A DNA stretch of 64,000 nt from Ascarosepion bandense (Eukaryota; Mollusca; Cephalopoda; Sepiida; Sepiidae). The stretch is taken from assembly GCA_037127315.1 (NCBI GenBank), contig JBBBDQ010001156.1, forward strand, positions 3,841,001 to 3,905,000, given 5' to 3'. How positions within the stretch are numbered: position 1 is the stretch's first letter; each line of letters begins with the position of its first letter. A program made the translations under genes and the position numbers. The notes under the pieces were generated by a model. It was not told where the DNA came from and ran no database searches. It was given only the letters and a program-made list of their open reading frames with translations. Shown in pieces: positions 61,612 through 64,000 of the stretch.

Positions 61612-62249
61612 AACAAAGTTCTGGAACACGTAGTTTTTTTTCCCCCTACTGTTCATGCATTTACTTTTATAAAGAGTGCTCGATACAACGTAGAGCATTA
61701 TATTGCAATGGTTGTTAAAATGGTTTATAGTGGTATCACTACACAAACATTTTTCCGGCACTGCATAAAAAAAAACACACACACACAAAAAAAAACATAT
61801 CTCGATATAAAATACCTAAACTAAACGAAAAAGCGACCTGCCCAAAACTAAGCTACCCCACACCCTTCTCTTAACCCAATAGCAGCACCTCTAGAACCAC
61901 GAACGGAAAACTAGACCATTCTAAACTCATACACCACTTTTATTTACAACGTTCTTATTAACAGCGACGCCACTTCCACCACATCCAGACAAAATAAATA
62001 AGGAACCTGTCTTAAACTAAGCCACCTCTCCTAACCCATATCTCTGAGGCTTCAATACGGCCGACAGAATCAGAATAAGCTCCCAATCCCACTTTCACTT
62101 GAACATCATGTCACCACAAATAAACCGTTTTCAACATTTAATTTTCATTTCAACCTGTTCACCCGATGAGAAACGCGCATAGCAGCTTCGAAACGCGAAA
62201 ATTTTTGTGTAGTGATACTATGAATTTATAAACCATTGTAACAACTAGT

Positions 62250-62299
<50 letters not shown>
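61580..62299. mobile_element. (TA)n-bounded element related to 17692-19202
   Basis: Between (TA)n runs at 61580-61609 and 62252-62299. Left part TGCATTTACTTTTATAAAGA GTGCTCGATACAA matches the right end of the 17.7-kb element in reverse. Right part TAGTGATACTATGAATTTAT matches its left end. The middle (61790-62100) is AC-rich and lacks the large palindrome. Confidence 0.55.
62158..62217 (+). ncRNA. Hammerhead-like motif
   Basis: TTCAC then CCGATGA (62163-62169; the usual CTGATGA with U4 changed to C), helix II starting GAA and closing TTC, GAAAC (62190-62194), helix III ACGC/GTGT, A, then helix I partner GTGA (62212-62215). The core change weakens it. Same position in the element as 17773-17843. 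Confidence 0.4.
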
Positions 62300-62302
<3 letters not shown>

Positions 62303-62521
62303 ATATATTGTGTGTATTTTGGCAGCATTTTTTCATTAATGTAGGTTTACTCTTTGATAATGGCTTATGTGAGCCGAAAGCTTAGACCCGATAAAAAATT
62401 CAACAAATACTGTGATTTTTTGTTGTCTTTCAACGACATCACCATCAAGTATATCAGACGGTATGAACGGACCCTACACAAAATTAATAGACAAAACTTG
62501 TCTATATTATTCAATGAAACC

Positions 62522-62564
<43 letters not shown>

Positions 62565-62694
62565 CGGTCTTTATCATAATAGAGAATTATTTACTACTCG
62601 ACGACATAATTATTGAATTAAAATACAAATAAAATAGTAAGGTACTGTTAAAGAGCAAAACACGCAGCAAAAGCTCTCATAACTGGTATTAAAG
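62300..62694 (+). other. AT-rich DNA with a (TA)n run
   Basis: (TA)n at 62524-62563. ATGGCTTATGTGAGCCGAAAGC (62359-62380) has no recognised homologue. The frames crossing the TA run are not genes. Confidence 0.4.
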
Positions 62695-63375
62695 TTTAAT
62701 AGCTGGTATTAAAGAGAATGAAGTGAGCCGACGCTTCCTTGCTATTACCTCTTAGGACGACTACCTATGTTTTGTCGACTATGCCAAGACTTTCGACAAA
62801 GTACGCCACAAAGAATTGATAATAAAAACTCATTAAAGTAATCAAGAACCTCTACTGGCAGGAACCGTCCTGAATACGGACAGGAAACGTATTTCAACGG
62901 ATATACAAAGACAGAAAAAGGCGTTAGACAAGGATGTGTCTTTTCACTGGATCTATTCAACTTGTACGGCGTGACTATTCTGACGATATGCCAGGATTCG
63001 TCTTCGGTGGTCACAATTTAAACAACGCAGTTGATACAATGCTGATAGCCGACATTGAAAGAAAACTATAAGACCTCTTAAAAAAGGTATATGAAAAAAG
63101 TCGAAAGAAAAGACAACAAATAAACTACAAGAAGACCGAATGTATGGTCATCAGCAAACGAAGGAGCCCAAAATGCTAATTACAGGTTGATGATACTAAA
63201 ATTAAGCGTGTATAAAAGATTTAAGTGAGTGGGAATTGTTCTAACGGAAGACGGAAAGCGCGACACTGAGATCCGAAGCGGTATTGGCATGGCGAAGGAC
63301 GCATTCCAGAAGCTAAGCAGAGTATTAAAACACAGGAAAATTTCGCTAGAAACAAAGAAGAGAATTTATTGTTGG
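62695..63375 (+). pseudogene. RTE reverse transcriptase fragment, active site lost
   Basis: VDYAKTFDKVRHKELI (62775-62820), then GVRQGCVFSLDLFNLY (62922-62970), NLNNAVDTMLIADIERKL (63016-63070: YADD segment shortened and Asp to Val), KKTECMVISKRRSPKC, TEDGKRDTEIRSGIGMAKDA. Stops and frameshifts. Shares upstream sequence and the lesion with 52735-53545. Confidence 0.7.
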
Positions 63376-64000
63376 TGACTCCCTGTATGTGAGTTTCGAG
63401 ATCCTCGAGGCTAATTTGTTATTCCTTGGAGTTAGAAGCGAGTTCGACTTCTTTGTCGCCAATTTGAAACAATTTAAAAACACCACTTATATCTTGCCTC
63501 GAACATCTACTACTCAACTACGAGAAAAAATTGAATAAATTAGAATAATAATAGTAATAATAATAATCCCCACTATTAAAAATAAAAGACTGTTTATATA
63601 TATTCTCATGGCTGAGTTGCAAATCTCTCACCAATGTTAGTAGATATTTGAGACCAGGTAAAAGGGGTGTTTTTAATGTCAGTTTTCAAGGAAGACAGGC
63701 TATTCAGTCCTAATAGACGATGTAAAATTGGTGGTTCACATTCCCCGCCCCTAATGGGTTTAGACAGCTTTAATACATATCTGTATTTTTAACTTATTTT
63801 TCTCTAAATTATATTCACATTTACCTATCTCGATGTTTGCTAGACTATATATCTATGCATTTTGAACTACGTGTATTTTGGTCCGGCTCGGTGGCTAAAA
63901 TTGTTGTGTTTTCCACTTCGATACTTGCAAACCATGTTCTACCTCGGGAATAATCCAGGGTCGAGAAAGTTTTACTTCCGCTTTCTTCGATTCTTCTTCT
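63376..64000 (+). other. No recognised feature
   Basis: Mixed sequence. 63884-63960 (GGCTCGGTGGCTAAAATTGT TGTGTTTTCC) is faintly tRNA-like (A box) but lacks a B box. Nothing else supported. Confidence 0.35.

Overview
The window looks like repeat-dense, AT-rich DNA of a mollusc, most likely an octopus-like cephalopod. That reading is an inference from the mix of elements: tRNA-headed SINEs with a shared body, RTE-type and CR1/Jockey-type LINE debris, mariner transposons, a Tx1-like LINE, and many long (TA)n, (CT)n and (GAAA)n tracts. I found no convincing host protein-coding gene. Every coding region I can support belongs to a mobile element.

Layout. Positions 1-15549 hold a head-to-tail array of one large Tx1/L1-type LINE: the 3' tail of copy A (1-894), a whole copy B (906-8218) and a whole copy C (8230-15549). 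The copies are separated, and the array is ended, by the same 11 bases, GAAGTTCTTGG. Each whole copy has a long T-rich 5' leader, ORF1 (RRM-like region, CCHC knuckle, basic C-terminal half), an 11-nt gap, and ORF2 (endonuclease, reverse transcriptase, C-terminal CCHC). ORF2 is broken by small indels at different places in B and C. The DNA right of the array (15550-15816) is a moderately repetitive element. Two other copies lie in opposite orientation at 35911-36584, and one keeps the insertion point uninterrupted, so the array looks like serial insertion into one preferred site.

From 16.2 to 17.3 kb there is a short LTR-like sequence followed by a 43-bp satellite whose unit resembles an LTR/primer-binding-site junction. 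The rest is a mosaic: SINEs (20.3, 21.4, 24.1, 36.6, 41.3, 47.3, 52.4, 58.0 and 58.4 kb); RTE pieces (24.4-27.4, 48.6-50.4, 52.7-53.5, 56.6-57.2, 62.7-63.4 kb); CR1/Jockey-like pieces (23.4, 28.3, 31.0, 32.3-33.4, 35.6, 37.3-37.8, 47.7-48.4, 53.6-56.2 kb); three mariners (33.5-34.7, 38.5-39.5, 58.5-59.8 kb); one solo-LTR-like sequence (38.0-38.3 kb); and large microsatellite blocks.

The least expected signal is a set of about ten hammerhead-ribozyme-like motifs (a CTGANGA box, a helix II, GAAA, a short helix III and a closing helix I). They sit inside small, often palindromic elements bounded by (TA)n or next to (TG)n. Several satisfy all three helices by eye, and two related copies show base changes that keep helix II paired. 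Penelope-like retroelements and retrozymes are the known carriers of such ribozymes, so these may be non-autonomous relatives that live in TA tracts. No Penelope reverse transcriptase is visible here.
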